From Nocardioides sp. Soil774 (GTDB taxonomy: Bacteria > Actinomycetota > Actinomycetes > Propionibacteriales > Nocardioidaceae): a stretch of DNA of 64,000 bases. Below are positions 34,921 through 42,558 of the stretch, piece by piece (position 1 is the stretch's first letter; every line of letters starts with the position of its first letter). The stretch covers positions 513,331-577,330 of the forward strand of contig NZ_LMSM01000005.1 in the NCBI RefSeq assembly GCF_001428125.1, written 5' to 3'. The notes under the pieces are model-generated. The model had not been told where the DNA came from. It saw only the letters and a list, made by a program, of their open reading frames with translations, and searched no databases. A program made the translations under genes and the position numbers.

Positions 34921-36600
34921 TCAGCGCGGGACGGTGACGCTGCCCCGCGCGACCGCGGCTTCCACGACGGCCGTCCCCGCGTAGCGCACGACCACCGGCT
35001 TCGTGCCGGGCCGGACGTCGCGCACGACGACGTGTGCCCGTCCGCCGACGACCTGGGCGTCGACCGTGCGGCCCCCCACGCTGACGGTCACGGCCCCGTC
35101 CGGGCGCGACGCACCCGGAGCCTTGACGCGGATGTCGAGCACGACGCGCTTGCGCGTGGCCTCGGAGTGCACCTTCACCTCCGGCACGGTCGTGACGGCG
35201 GCGACGGCGACGGACTCGGTGGTGTCGCGGAAGTGCTGGCGCGACAGGGTGATCTGCACCGACAGGGCGCGGCCGAGGTCGGCGCGGCGGACCGTGTAGG
35301 TGGGCTTCGTGGTCCTGGCGATGCGCTGCCCGTCCCTGAACCAGGCGTACGTCGCCTTCGCGTCGGTGGGCTTGAGGCTCCCGACCTGGGCCACGAGCTT
35401 GCTCCCCACCCGAGGTGCGCCCTTCACGCGGGACGGGCTCGTGATCACGATGGGCTTGGCGAGGACCGGGGTGGTCTCGAGCGCGGTCGAGGTGGACTTG
35501 CGGTAGCCGCTCGCGCTGGCCTGGACGCGCGCGCTGATGCGCCGGTCGATGTGGTCGCGGGTGAGGACGAGGGATCCACCGGTGGCCCCCTGGATGGCGA
35601 CGCCGTCGGCGTACCACTGGGTCGTCACCTTGGCGGGCTGCGGCGACCACGACGCGGTCGTGAGCGTCAGGGTCTGACCGACCTCGGCGACACCCTGGAT
35701 CGTCGGCACCGCCGTGCGCTCGAACGAGCCGGGGGCGACGGGAGCGGTGGCGAGCACCGCCTGACCGGCGGAGTAGCCGTCCAGCGCGGCCGTGACCTCC
35801 GCGGTCAGCGCCTTGCCCTTCACGTCGGGGGTCGGGACGTAGTTGGCGGCTGTCGCGCCCGGGATGGCAGCGCCGTCGGCGAGCCACCGCACGGTCACGG
35901 TGCTGGGCGTGGGCGTCCAGGCACCGGGCGCCACCTCCAGCGGCGCTCCGACCGCAGGGGTCCCGACGATGGCGGGAGCGGTGGTGGGCGCGACCACGCG
36001 GTCGTTGAAGTGGATGAACCCCGAGGGCCAGCCCCCACCGGACATGGTGACGCGACGCCAGTGGAAGTCCCCGCCCCAGTAGTCCTCCGAGACGACGATC
36101 TCGGTGGCGGAGATGACCTGCTCGACGTAGGCGACGTGGCCGTTCGAGCCCGCCGGGGTGACGTTCGACCGGTACCACGCGACGGACCCGACCGTGGGAG
36201 TCTGGTCAGTGATGCTCGCCATCGCCACGCCCCAGTTCGAGGCGTTGCCGCTGCCCTCCCAGGGGCGCACGTTCGGCATCCCGGACTGGACCAGGCGGTA
36301 GGCGACGTAGTTGGTGCAGTTGTGGCCGGTGAACATGCGCCAGTACGCCGTCCCCGACGCCTGCCGGTAGCCGGCGTTGCCGTAGCCCGCGGTCTGGCAG
36401 CCGGCGTAGCCGGAGCAGAGGTACGTCGACGTGACCAGGCTGATCCGGTCGGCCCCAGTGGGCACCAACAGCACGATCACCGCCAGCACACCCGTGAACA
36501 GCTTGACCACGCGACCGGCACCCCGCACGCAGCGCTGGAGCGCTACGAGGGCGGGGCGTTGCCGCTGTGACGGCTGTGACGAATGAGGCTGTTGTTGCAC
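34921..36600 (-). CDS. Secreted CHAP-domain protein with Ig-like C-terminal repeats
   Basis: A 559-residue exported protein. A hydrophobic helix at about 33-50 is the signal or anchor. The CHAP amidase domain follows: Cys95 in GHNCTNYVAYRL, His155 in NGHVAYVE and Glu172 in IVVSEDYWGG form the expected triad. From about residue 210 come four or more repeats of about 80-90 residues with TVRWLADGAAIPGATA, TTQWYADGVAIQGATG and ATYAWFRDGQRIART, the repeated W-x-DG pattern of bacterial Ig-like modules. CHAP enzymes cut peptidoglycan cross-links. GTG 36600 lies 8 nt after TACGAT on the minus strand. The upstream 60 bases are unusually AT-rich. Confidence 0.87.
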   Translation of the reverse strand: MQQQPHSSQPSQRQRPALVALQRCVRGAGRVVKLFTGVLAVIVLLVPTGADRISLVTSTYLCSGYAGCQTAGYGNAGYRQASGTAYWRMFTGHNCTNYVAYRLVQSGMPNVRPWEGSGNASNWGVAMASITDQTPTVGSVAWYRSNVTPAGSNGHVAYVEQVISATEIVVSEDYWGGDFHWRRVTMSGGGWPSGFIHFNDRVVAPTTAPAIVGTPAVGAPLEVAPGAWTPTPSTVTVRWLADGAAIPGATAANYVPTPDVKGKALTAEVTAALDGYSAGQAVLATAPVAPGSFERTAVPTIQGVAEVGQTLTLTTASWSPQPAKVTTQWYADGVAIQGATGGSLVLTRDHIDRRISARVQASASGYRKSTSTALETTPVLAKPIVITSPSRVKGAPRVGSKLVAQVGSLKPTDAKATYAWFRDGQRIARTTKPTYTVRRADLGRALSVQITLSRQHFRDTTESVAVAAVTTVPEVKVHSEATRKRVVLDIRVKAPGASRPDGAVTVSVGGRTVDAQVVGGRAHVVVRDVRPGTKPVVVRYAGTAVVEAAVARGSVTVPR

Positions 36601-36608
36601 GATGAGAG

Positions 36609-36614
36609 ATCGTA
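36609..36614 (-). promoter_or_regulatory. Candidate -10 element for the CHAP gene
   Basis: On the minus strand this reads TACGAT, 8 nt before the GTG at 36600, within an AT-rich patch that runs to about 36670. Confidence 0.4.
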
Positions 36615-36724
36615 TGGGTCATAAGTCAAGCCCGCCACGCCGATGAGTGAAGAACAAATGTGTAATTCGTTCGGGCAGCGCTCGCAGGCGCCCGCGGGGG
36701 GTGAGGTCGGCGACGCGGAGGTCG

Positions 36725-37291
36725 TCAGACGAAGGGCAGGAGTGCCTCGACCGAGTCCGTCGGCGTCTTCAGGGCGATGCCGCTCCCGATCGCGCGGAGC
36801 TTCCAGGCCGACCCGTCGCGGACCAGCGTGGCCATGACGAGCCCCGTCTCCCGGACCCCCAGCGTGAGGGTGAAGCGGGCCAGCTCGGTGCCGTGGTCAT
36901 CGACGAGGCGGCAGTAGGCGTTGCGGATGAACTCCAGGGAGTGCCCCTGATAGCTGCTGACCAGGAACAGGATCGAGTCGACCTTGGCGTAGACCTTGAT
37001 CAGGTCGACGGTGATCACCTCGTCGTCGCCCTCGCCCTTCCCGGTGATGTTGTCGCCCAGGTGGGTCACCGAGCCGTCCCGGGTCGCGAGGTGGTTGAAG
37101 AAGGCGAGGTCGAAGAGCTGGCCGCCCGCGAACTGCACGGCCGAGGCGTCGAGGTCGATGGGCGCTGCTCCGCTGCCGATGAACCCGGCCGTCGGAGCGT
37201 GGTCCCAGCCGACGGCCATCTGCACCGTGGTCAGGGGCGTTCCGTCGACGGCGGTGAGGGTGAGCTCCTGGCCCTCGGTCAGCTCGATCAC
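36725..37291 (-). CDS. TerD family protein
   Basis: A 188-residue protein of the TerD/TerZ calcium-binding stress family: IELTEGQELTLTAVDG at the start, the VGWDHAP variant of the usual GLGWD segment, DLDASAVQF (Ca-binding acidic loop), HLGDNITGKGEGDDE and a C-terminal EFIRNAYCRLVDD strand. Members are linked to tellurite, phage and metal stress, but a solo copy has no known duty. GTG at 37291 is favoured because GGAGGAG lies 8 nt upstream; an in-frame extension to 37411 lacks such a site. Confidence 0.88.
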   Translation of the reverse strand: MIELTEGQELTLTAVDGTPLTTVQMAVGWDHAPTAGFIGSGAAPIDLDASAVQFAGGQLFDLAFFNHLATRDGSVTHLGDNITGKGEGDDEVITVDLIKVYAKVDSILFLVSSYQGHSLEFIRNAYCRLVDDHGTELARFTLTLGVRETGLVMATLVRDGSAWKLRAIGSGIALKTPTDSVEALLPFV

Positions 37292-37375
37292 GGGTCGCTC
37301 CTCCGTCCGGTGGTGCCCTCGAACGTACAGGGACCACCCCTCACCCACGCTCGGTCGGACACACTCGACGCACGG

Positions 37376-37407
37376 GGGCCACCGCCTCGCACGCGAGGAG
37401 GTGGCCC
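37376..37407 (-). terminator. Strong stem-loop after the small secreted protein gene
   Basis: Two 15-nt arms, GGGCCACCGCCTCGC and GCGAGGAGGTGGCCC, pair with one mismatch and almost no loop. It lies about 45 bases beyond the 3' end of the gene at 37450 and 85 bases before the TerD start. Confidence 0.65.
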
Positions 37408-37449
37408 TCATGGTCGGTCGTCACGGGCGCGCCGGGAGGCACCGCCCCC

Positions 37450-37755
37450 TCACGGCTCGCCGGTGCCACCCCGGCACAGTCCGAGCGTGCCGGGAGCGCC
37501 CTTCGGGAGGCCGTAGTACCTCCACGAGTCCGCCGCCGTCTGCACCTGCGAGCTGGTCTGCCCCGCTGTCGAGTCCATGTCGTTGAGCCCACTCGCCGCG
37601 CACGCCGAGTTGGCGTGATCGAGGGCCCCGGTCTCGTTGACGTTGTTGGGGGTGCCCGGAGGTCCCTTCACCTCGCCAGCCGCGGCCTGACCGGCCGAAC
37701 CGGCCACCACGGCGACCACGCAGAAAGCGGTCGCGCACAAACGCTTCACCATCAT
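37450..37755 (-). CDS. Small secreted protein of unknown function
   Basis: A 101-residue protein with a Sec signal peptide (MMVKRLCATAFCVVAVVAGS and on to residue 26) and probable cleavage after QAAA. The mature part of about 75 residues is rich in Ser, Thr, Gly and Asn. It has two Cys (in SACAASG and GLCRGG) that could form a disulphide. No family recognised. Upstream GAGGTGGGCGAGG on the minus strand offers a weak ribosome binding site. Confidence 0.7.
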   Translation of the reverse strand: MMVKRLCATAFCVVAVVAGSAGQAAAGEVKGPPGTPNNVNETGALDHANSACAASGLNDMDSTAGQTSSQVQTAADSWRYYGLPKGAPGTLGLCRGGTGEP

Positions 37756-37927
37756 CCTCGCCCACCTCTCGTCGGAACCGATCTCGCGGCGTGCGGCGCC
37801 GCGTCAGGGGCCGAGCCCGAGTCCCACGCCTGGTTGCAGGGTCACCCGGGCGTGCCCGCCGCCACATCGCCCACATGGGGGAACTCGTCGGGACGAGCCC
37901 GACGCGAGTGCGCCCACCCGCTGACCC

Positions 37928-37973
37928 GGCACTTCGTGCCCGTCCGGTCCGTCGAGGCGGCACTTCGTGCCGC
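37928..37973 (-). terminator. Two stem-loops after the antiporter gene
   Basis: GGCACTTCGTGCC occurs twice, at 37928-37940 and 37959-37971. The copy next to the gene extends to a 7-bp stem, GCGGCAC/GTGCCGC at 37957-37973, with a TTC loop. Both lie directly after the stop at 37980 on the minus strand. Confidence 0.6.
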
Positions 37974-37979
37974 AGGTGC

Positions 37980-39068
37980 TCAGATCTCTGCGAAGAAGAC
38001 CGCACCGGCGAAGGCCAGGTAGAGCCCGAGCAGCATGACCCCTTCGAGCCAGTTGGTCTTCCCGTCGTCGAGGAGCTGGCGAGTCAGCAGTGTCCCGACG
38101 AGCAACGCCGTGAGCTCCAGGAGGCTGAAGGCCAGGTCGAACGGGTGGCCGGTGATCGCGCCGAGGAGCACCAGGATGGGGACCACCAGCATCGCCAGCT
38201 GCATGCTGGCGCCGACCGCGATCTCGGCGGCCGTCCCGAGCTTGTCCTTGGCAGCAAGGGTGAGTGCACTGAACTGCTCTGCCGCGTTGCCCACCAGCGG
38301 CAGGATCACGAACCCGATGAACCCGCTGTGCAGGCCGAGGGCGGAGCCGGCCTCCTGCACGCTGCTGGCGACCATCTCGGCGGCGATCGCGACGAGGACC
38401 GTCGCGACAGCCAGGACGGCGACCGCGCCCCTGACCGACCAGGTGGCCCTGTGCTCGTTGGCGTCGGCGTCGGCGTCGACCGCGGACTCGGCACGGAAGA
38501 GTTTCTGGTGGGTGCGCAGCATGAAGAGCAGCGAGAGGGCATAGACCACGAAGAGGATCAGGGCGACCAACCAGCTGACCTCGTCGAGCCGGCTCGTCGA
38601 GCTCTCCGGCCGGAAGGAGAACACGGTGGGCAGCAGGAGGATGCCGATCGACAAGAACAGCATGGTCGACTGGATCTGTGAGGTGGCGGTGATCTTCACC
38701 TCGCCCTTGCCGCGCCCAGCGACGATCATGGCGACCCCCAGCAACAGCAGGAGGTTCGCGATGATCGAGCCGGTGACGGATGCCTTGAGCACGGCGATCT
38801 CACCGTTGAGGACGAGCAGCGCGGCGATCATGAGCTCGGCCATGTTGCCGAACGTGGCGTTGAGCAGTGCGCCCTTGCTGCCGCCCAAGGTCTCGGCAAG
38901 CACCTCGGTGGAGCGACCGACCAGACCGGCGAGCGGGATCACCGCGAGGGCTGCCAGGACGAACAGCACGGCCGCTCCGGAGTGGAGCAGACGGGCGGCG
39001 ACGGCGACCGGCAGCGCCACCACCAAGAGGTCCAGCCAACGCCACGGCCCCAGTGATCGCGCTTTCAT
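37980..39068 (-). CDS. Calcium/proton antiporter (CaxA/ChaA type)
   Basis: A 362-residue CaCA-family exchanger with about 11 membrane helices. Both alpha repeats are present: GALLNATFGNMAELMIAALL (about residues 66-85) and GFVILPLVGNAAEQFSALTLA (about 249-269), each with the GN-x-x-E core. An acidic cytoplasmic loop DADADANEHR joins the halves. It expels Ca2+ in exchange for H+. ATG 39068 has GAGGAGG 6 nt upstream, an excellent ribosome binding site. The promoter must lie in 39069-39260, which also contains a 35-bp repeat of the end of the DUF3307-like gene at 43823. Confidence 0.93.
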   Translation of the reverse strand: MKARSLGPWRWLDLLVVALPVAVAARLLHSGAAVLFVLAALAVIPLAGLVGRSTEVLAETLGGSKGALLNATFGNMAELMIAALLVLNGEIAVLKASVTGSIIANLLLLLGVAMIVAGRGKGEVKITATSQIQSTMLFLSIGILLLPTVFSFRPESSTSRLDEVSWLVALILFVVYALSLLFMLRTHQKLFRAESAVDADADANEHRATWSVRGAVAVLAVATVLVAIAAEMVASSVQEAGSALGLHSGFIGFVILPLVGNAAEQFSALTLAAKDKLGTAAEIAVGASMQLAMLVVPILVLLGAITGHPFDLAFSLLELTALLVGTLLTRQLLDDGKTNWLEGVMLLGLYLAFAGAVFFAEI

Positions 39069-39140
39069 GAATCCTCCTCGACGACTGGCTCGCACCTTAA
39101 CGAGCGCGAGCCTGCCCGTTCGCGCGACGGGCTGTCCCGC

Positions 39141-39175
39141 CCTCACGCCAACAGCACGTACGACCCCGACACCAC
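39141..39175. repeat. Left copy of 35-bp imperfect direct repeat
   Basis: Matches 43821-43855 at 31 of 35 positions in the same orientation. On the minus strand it encodes a tail ending GSYVLLA and a stop, like GSYVLLV and stop of the DUF3307-like gene. It lies in non-coding DNA upstream of the antiporter. It may be the left end of an inserted segment or a gene remnant. Confidence 0.65.
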
Positions 39176-39259
39176 CCCCCCATGAAGCAAGAGCGGGGCG
39201 CCCCTTCGTCGGATGATGCTCACGAACGCGCAGGGGTGAGCCGTTGTCCATGGGCCGGT

Positions 39260-40597
39260 CTACGTCCGCCTGGCGAACTCGACCTTGTTGTCGGCGTGGA
39301 CGGTCATCGCGTAGCGGGAGTCGTGGGCCAGACGATGGTGGCGCGGGCACAACAGCCGGCCGTTGGCCAGGTCGGTGAGCCCGCCCCTGGACCACGGGTC
39401 GTCGTGGTGGGCATGACACCCCGATGCACTGGTCTCGCAGCCGCGGGCGGTGCAGCCGCCGTCACGCAGACCCAGGGCGATGCGCTGGGCCCTGCTGAAC
39501 AACCTGGCCGCACGACCGAGGTCGATCGGCTGGGACCTGCTGTCGAGCACGACCGGGATGATGGCTGCCTCGCACGCCAGCCGACGGGCCTGCCCTGCGG
39601 TCATGCGGGTGCCGTCGTCGAGCAGCGCGGTGGCGTGCTCGCCCAGCAGCTGCTCCAGGGTCATGGTGACCACGATGGTGGCGTTCACCCCCGCGGTCTG
39701 CGGTGCGGCATCGACGGGGTAGCGCTCGACGTACTCCACGAGCGCCTCCCCCATCCGTCGGCGCAGCGGCTTCCACCCGCCGGTCTCGTCGAGGAGCTCG
39801 GCCTCGGTGTGCCGGGCCGGGTTCGCCAACGCCAGCAGGTGCCGCCTCAGCATCTTCCCGACGTGGGACGGCACCGTGAACGTGCCATGACACCTGCCCA
39901 GGCCGTCGTCGGACATGGCGAAGTCGACGCCCGCGTCGGCCCGCGACTCCTCCTCCAGCAACACCGACTCCTCGTGACACTCCCCCACCTCCGGAGCCAC
40001 CACGTCCAGGATCCGCTTCCCGATCTGCCGCAGCTCCCGCGCGTCGTGCTGCGCGGCGAGGCCGACCAGCACCGACTCCGCCTGCTCCCGCGTCTGGGCA
40101 TCCACCCGGGCTGGGAGCGCGTCGACCGCCTCAACGATCACCCGCGCCTGCTCGACCCGGAGGCGGCCGGCGGCCAGCTCGCGAGCCACCGCACCGTGCC
40201 GCTCGGACTCCAGCGCTGTGGCGAGCCGGGTCGAGCGCGAGGCGTCTGCGCTGGTCCGACGACTGCGCCTGGCCCACCACTCGTGCGTGTGCCTGGCACC
40301 GATCTCGTCGCCCAACCGCCTGCTGTCGGCCTCCGCGACCGACCGGCACTCCAGGCTCGCCACCCGGCTCGAGGCCGCAGTGGCGGCATCGAGCAGCCGC
40401 ACCACGTCAGCATCGACCAGGGCTCCCAACGACACCGCGTGGAGCTCGTCCAGAACGCCGTCGAGACGTCGCAGCAGCGACGCCAACAGCGGCGACGCAC
40501 CGGCCGCCAGGCCAGGCGCACCCCAGGACTGCTCGTCCTCGGCTGGGATGGCACTCACGGGATCGGACCTCTCCGCGCCAGGAAGGCGCGTCGACAA
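39260..40597 (-). CDS. DUF222 and HNH endonuclease domain protein (13E12 type), second copy
   Basis: A 445-residue protein with the same plan as the one at 22302 but different sequence. Its helical DUF222 region contains ARELAAGRLRVEQARVIVEAVDALP (residues about 139-163). The HNH end reads GCTARGCETSASGCHAHHDDPWSRGG and NGRLLCPRHHRLAHDSRY, with intact His and Cys residues. Role unknown; such proteins are linked to mobile repeats in mycobacteria. It lies within the segment bounded by 35-bp direct repeats. A TTGACA (minus strand, 40680-40685) is a possible -35, but no matching -10 is clear. Confidence 0.9.
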   Translation of the reverse strand: MSTRLPGAERSDPVSAIPAEDEQSWGAPGLAAGASPLLASLLRRLDGVLDELHAVSLGALVDADVVRLLDAATAASSRVASLECRSVAEADSRRLGDEIGARHTHEWWARRSRRTSADASRSTRLATALESERHGAVARELAAGRLRVEQARVIVEAVDALPARVDAQTREQAESVLVGLAAQHDARELRQIGKRILDVVAPEVGECHEESVLLEEESRADAGVDFAMSDDGLGRCHGTFTVPSHVGKMLRRHLLALANPARHTEAELLDETGGWKPLRRRMGEALVEYVERYPVDAAPQTAGVNATIVVTMTLEQLLGEHATALLDDGTRMTAGQARRLACEAAIIPVVLDSRSQPIDLGRAARLFSRAQRIALGLRDGGCTARGCETSASGCHAHHDDPWSRGGLTDLANGRLLCPRHHRLAHDSRYAMTVHADNKVEFARRT

Positions 40598-40696
40598 CAG
40601 GTGGGGGGCCGATGTCTGAGGTGAGTGCAGCCGATGTGCGGCTATCCGTAGGACCCGAGCTCGCTCGCTCGAAACTGTGTGTCAACTCTACTTGCG

Positions 40697-40717
40697 GCCA
40701 CCGACAGCGTCGGTGGC
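40697..40717. repeat. Perfect 9-bp inverted repeat between divergent genes
   Basis: GCCACCGAC and its complement GTCGGTGGC are separated by AGC. A weaker stem (GGGTT/AACCC at 40721-40734) follows. They lie in the 250-bp gap between the divergent HNH and collagen-like genes, where regulatory sites would be expected. Confidence 0.5.
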
Positions 40718-40848
40718 GGTGGGTTCGAAAACCCTGTGTTGTCGCCAGAGTTCTTCGAGGCACCCGACTCATCCGGAAGTTTTCGTCCTTCGCCTGACGC
40801 AGCCGTGCTGCCCACCTAAGGTCGACGACGCTGCGCGCCCCGTGGAGG

Positions 40849-42036
40849 GTGCGCTCTTCGACTGGGGGTCTCATCTTGCTTGCACAACTGTCACGCCTGT
40901 CACGGTTTCGGGAGGGTCGCACGATCGCGGCTCTGGCGGTCGCTGGGGCGCTGGTGGTGTCCGCGGGAGTCGGCGGTGCGACCGCCGGCGCGCTCATCAC
41001 GGGCCGTGACATAGCTGCCAAGACCATCACGTCAGCGAACATCGCTGACAACTCGATCGGCACGAAGCAGATCAGCGCCGCGGCCATCGCGCGGCTGCAG
41101 ACCCGCTGGATTGCAGGCAACGGAACGCCGCGGAGCAAGGACGCGGCTGTGGGGACGTGGTTCCTCGACGAGTCGAGTGGCGACACCTACAAGATGACCG
41201 CACGCGGTTGGGAGTTCCGCGTCAACATCATGGGCGCGACCGGAGCGCCTGGCGCGACCGGCCCGCAGGGCACCAATGGTGCCGCAGGTGCGACGGGTTC
41301 CCGCGGTGCGACGGGAGCGACCGGCATGGCAGGTGCCGATGGTGCGGCCGGCGCCACCGGAGCTGACGGAGCCAACGGAGTTGATGGCGCGGATGGCGCC
41401 GACGGGGCTGCGGGCAGCGTGTGGCTTCGTGGGTCCGGTGCCCCGGGACCTGCATCCGGCGCCGTCGGCGACTGGTACTTCGACACCACGACGTACGACA
41501 CCTACGTGAAGGATGCTGACGGCTGGATGGCCGTGGTCAACCTCCGCGGCCCCATCGGCCCGAAGGGCGACGACGGGGCCACGGGTGCCACGGGTGCCAC
41601 GGGTGCCACTGGCGAGAGTGGCGCCCAGGGGCCCGAGGGCCAGGCCGGCGCGCAAGGGCCGGAGGGTCTGACCGGCGCCACCGGCGCAGATGGGGCCGCC
41701 GGTGCGGCAGGACCGGCAGGACCGGCAGGACCGGCAGGACCGGCAGGACCGGCGGGAGCTGCGGGGCCGGCAGGACCTGCCGGCGCAGGAACAACCTTCA
41801 CGAGAAGGTCCACCGTGGTGCCGCCGATGACCTCGGCCGCGGACCACTTCATCACGCTGAGTTGTGATCCCGGCGAGGTCGCCGTCTCGATGGGATACCA
41901 GCCCAGCGGCGGCACGGTCCTCGTGCGAATGAGTTATCCGACGGGCGGCCCCGACTGGGTGGTCAACATCACGACCAACACGAGCGGGGCCACCCCGACC
42001 CTGTACGTGTTGTGCGCGGTTGGTGCGACCCCTTGA
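40849..42036 (+). CDS. Collagen-like repeat surface protein
   Basis: A 395-residue exported protein. A hydrophobic stretch TIAALAVAGALVVSAGVGGA (about residues 25-44) is a signal or anchor. A linker with ITGRDIAAKTITSANIADNSIGTKQI, common in actinobacterial collagen-like proteins, leads to two Gly-X-Y blocks (about 127-187 and 238-316). Between them lies a duplicated module, VGTWFLDESSGDTYKMT and VGDWYFDTTTYDTYVKD. A C-terminal globular domain of about 80 residues has two Cys. GTG 40849 has GGAGG directly against it, too close; TTG 40876 with GGGGT upstream may be the real start. Function is likely cell-surface adhesion. Confidence 0.82.
   Translation: MRSSTGGLILLAQLSRLSRFREGRTIAALAVAGALVVSAGVGGATAGALITGRDIAAKTITSANIADNSIGTKQISAAAIARLQTRWIAGNGTPRSKDAAVGTWFLDESSGDTYKMTARGWEFRVNIMGATGAPGATGPQGTNGAAGATGSRGATGATGMAGADGAAGATGADGANGVDGADGADGAAGSVWLRGSGAPGPASGAVGDWYFDTTTYDTYVKDADGWMAVVNLRGPIGPKGDDGATGATGATGATGESGAQGPEGQAGAQGPEGLTGATGADGAAGAAGPAGPAGPAGPAGPAGAAGPAGPAGAGTTFTRRSTVVPPMTSAADHFITLSCDPGEVAVSMGYQPSGGTVLVRMSYPTGGPDWVVNITTNTSGATPTLYVLCAVGATP
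41707..41751. repeat. Five identical 9-bp tandem repeats in the collagen-like gene
   Basis: Five exact copies of GCAGGACCG encode Gly-Pro-Ala units. Exact nucleotide identity in synonymous positions implies recent slippage; copy number should vary between strains. A second run of GGTGCCACG units lies near 41583-41609. Confidence 0.9.
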
Positions 42037-42061
42037 CCGCGACCTGACCAACTGCATGCAC

Positions 42062-42091
42062 GCGGCCGTACCTTGCGGGAGGTACGGCCGC
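42062..42091 (+). terminator. Terminator after the collagen-like gene
   Basis: GCGGCCGTACCT pairs perfectly over 12 bp with AGGTACGGCCGC around the loop TGCGGG. It begins 26 bases after the stop. Confidence 0.8.
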
Positions 42092-42473
42092 TCGTGCGTT
42101 CAGAGCCAGCAAGGCACGCGCACGCCCGAGAAGGGCGCCTCGTCGTACGACGCCAAGCTCGTGCCGGTGGCCGAGACGGCGGCTCCCAGGACGGAGCCCA
42201 CGCGGCGACGAGGAGCGTGACGAGCAGTCACGGCAGGCCTCGGCGGGAGTGCGGGTCGACGGCGCGGTGGATCGACGAGTGGATGCCGACGAATCGGAGA
42301 TGCGACCAATCGCGCCTGCTGTGATCGACGTGCGTCGTTGCACGACTACGCCCTGCGTCGGTCGCCGATACAGGTCGGACGACAGGCGGCGGAATGACGC
42401 ATCGCGCAGTTACGCCCCCTTGCTCGTGAGCCGACGAATCGATCGCCCCTTTGGGCTGCTCGATCGGATACGC
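42092..42473. other. Intergenic stretch without recognisable gene
   Basis: About 380 bases between the collagen-like terminator and the extended 3' end of the next gene. It is less GC-rich than its surroundings. Open frames here lack the strong third-position G/C bias of genes in this window. I see no RNA gene or repeat. It may be decayed sequence at a junction. Confidence 0.4.
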
Positions 42474-42558
42474 CTACTCGTCGTCCGGCCACGCATCGCC
42501 AGGTGGCCAAGGGTCCGGAAGTCCGAAGAACTCGTCTGCCCTCGTGGGGGCTGAGGCC

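Noticed and set aside
37928..37973. The GGCACTTCGTGCC pair as a mobile repeat
   Set aside because: Two short hairpins right after the antiporter stop are explained by termination; there is no target duplication or other feature.
40674..40740. LexA/SOS box near TTCGAA before the HNH gene
   Set aside because: The TCGAAC-n4-GTTCGA pattern is not met; only a single TTCGAAA is present.
42092..42473. Hidden gene or structured RNA in the largest gap
   Set aside because: No frame has the local coding bias, and no extended stem pattern was found beyond the collagen-gene terminator.
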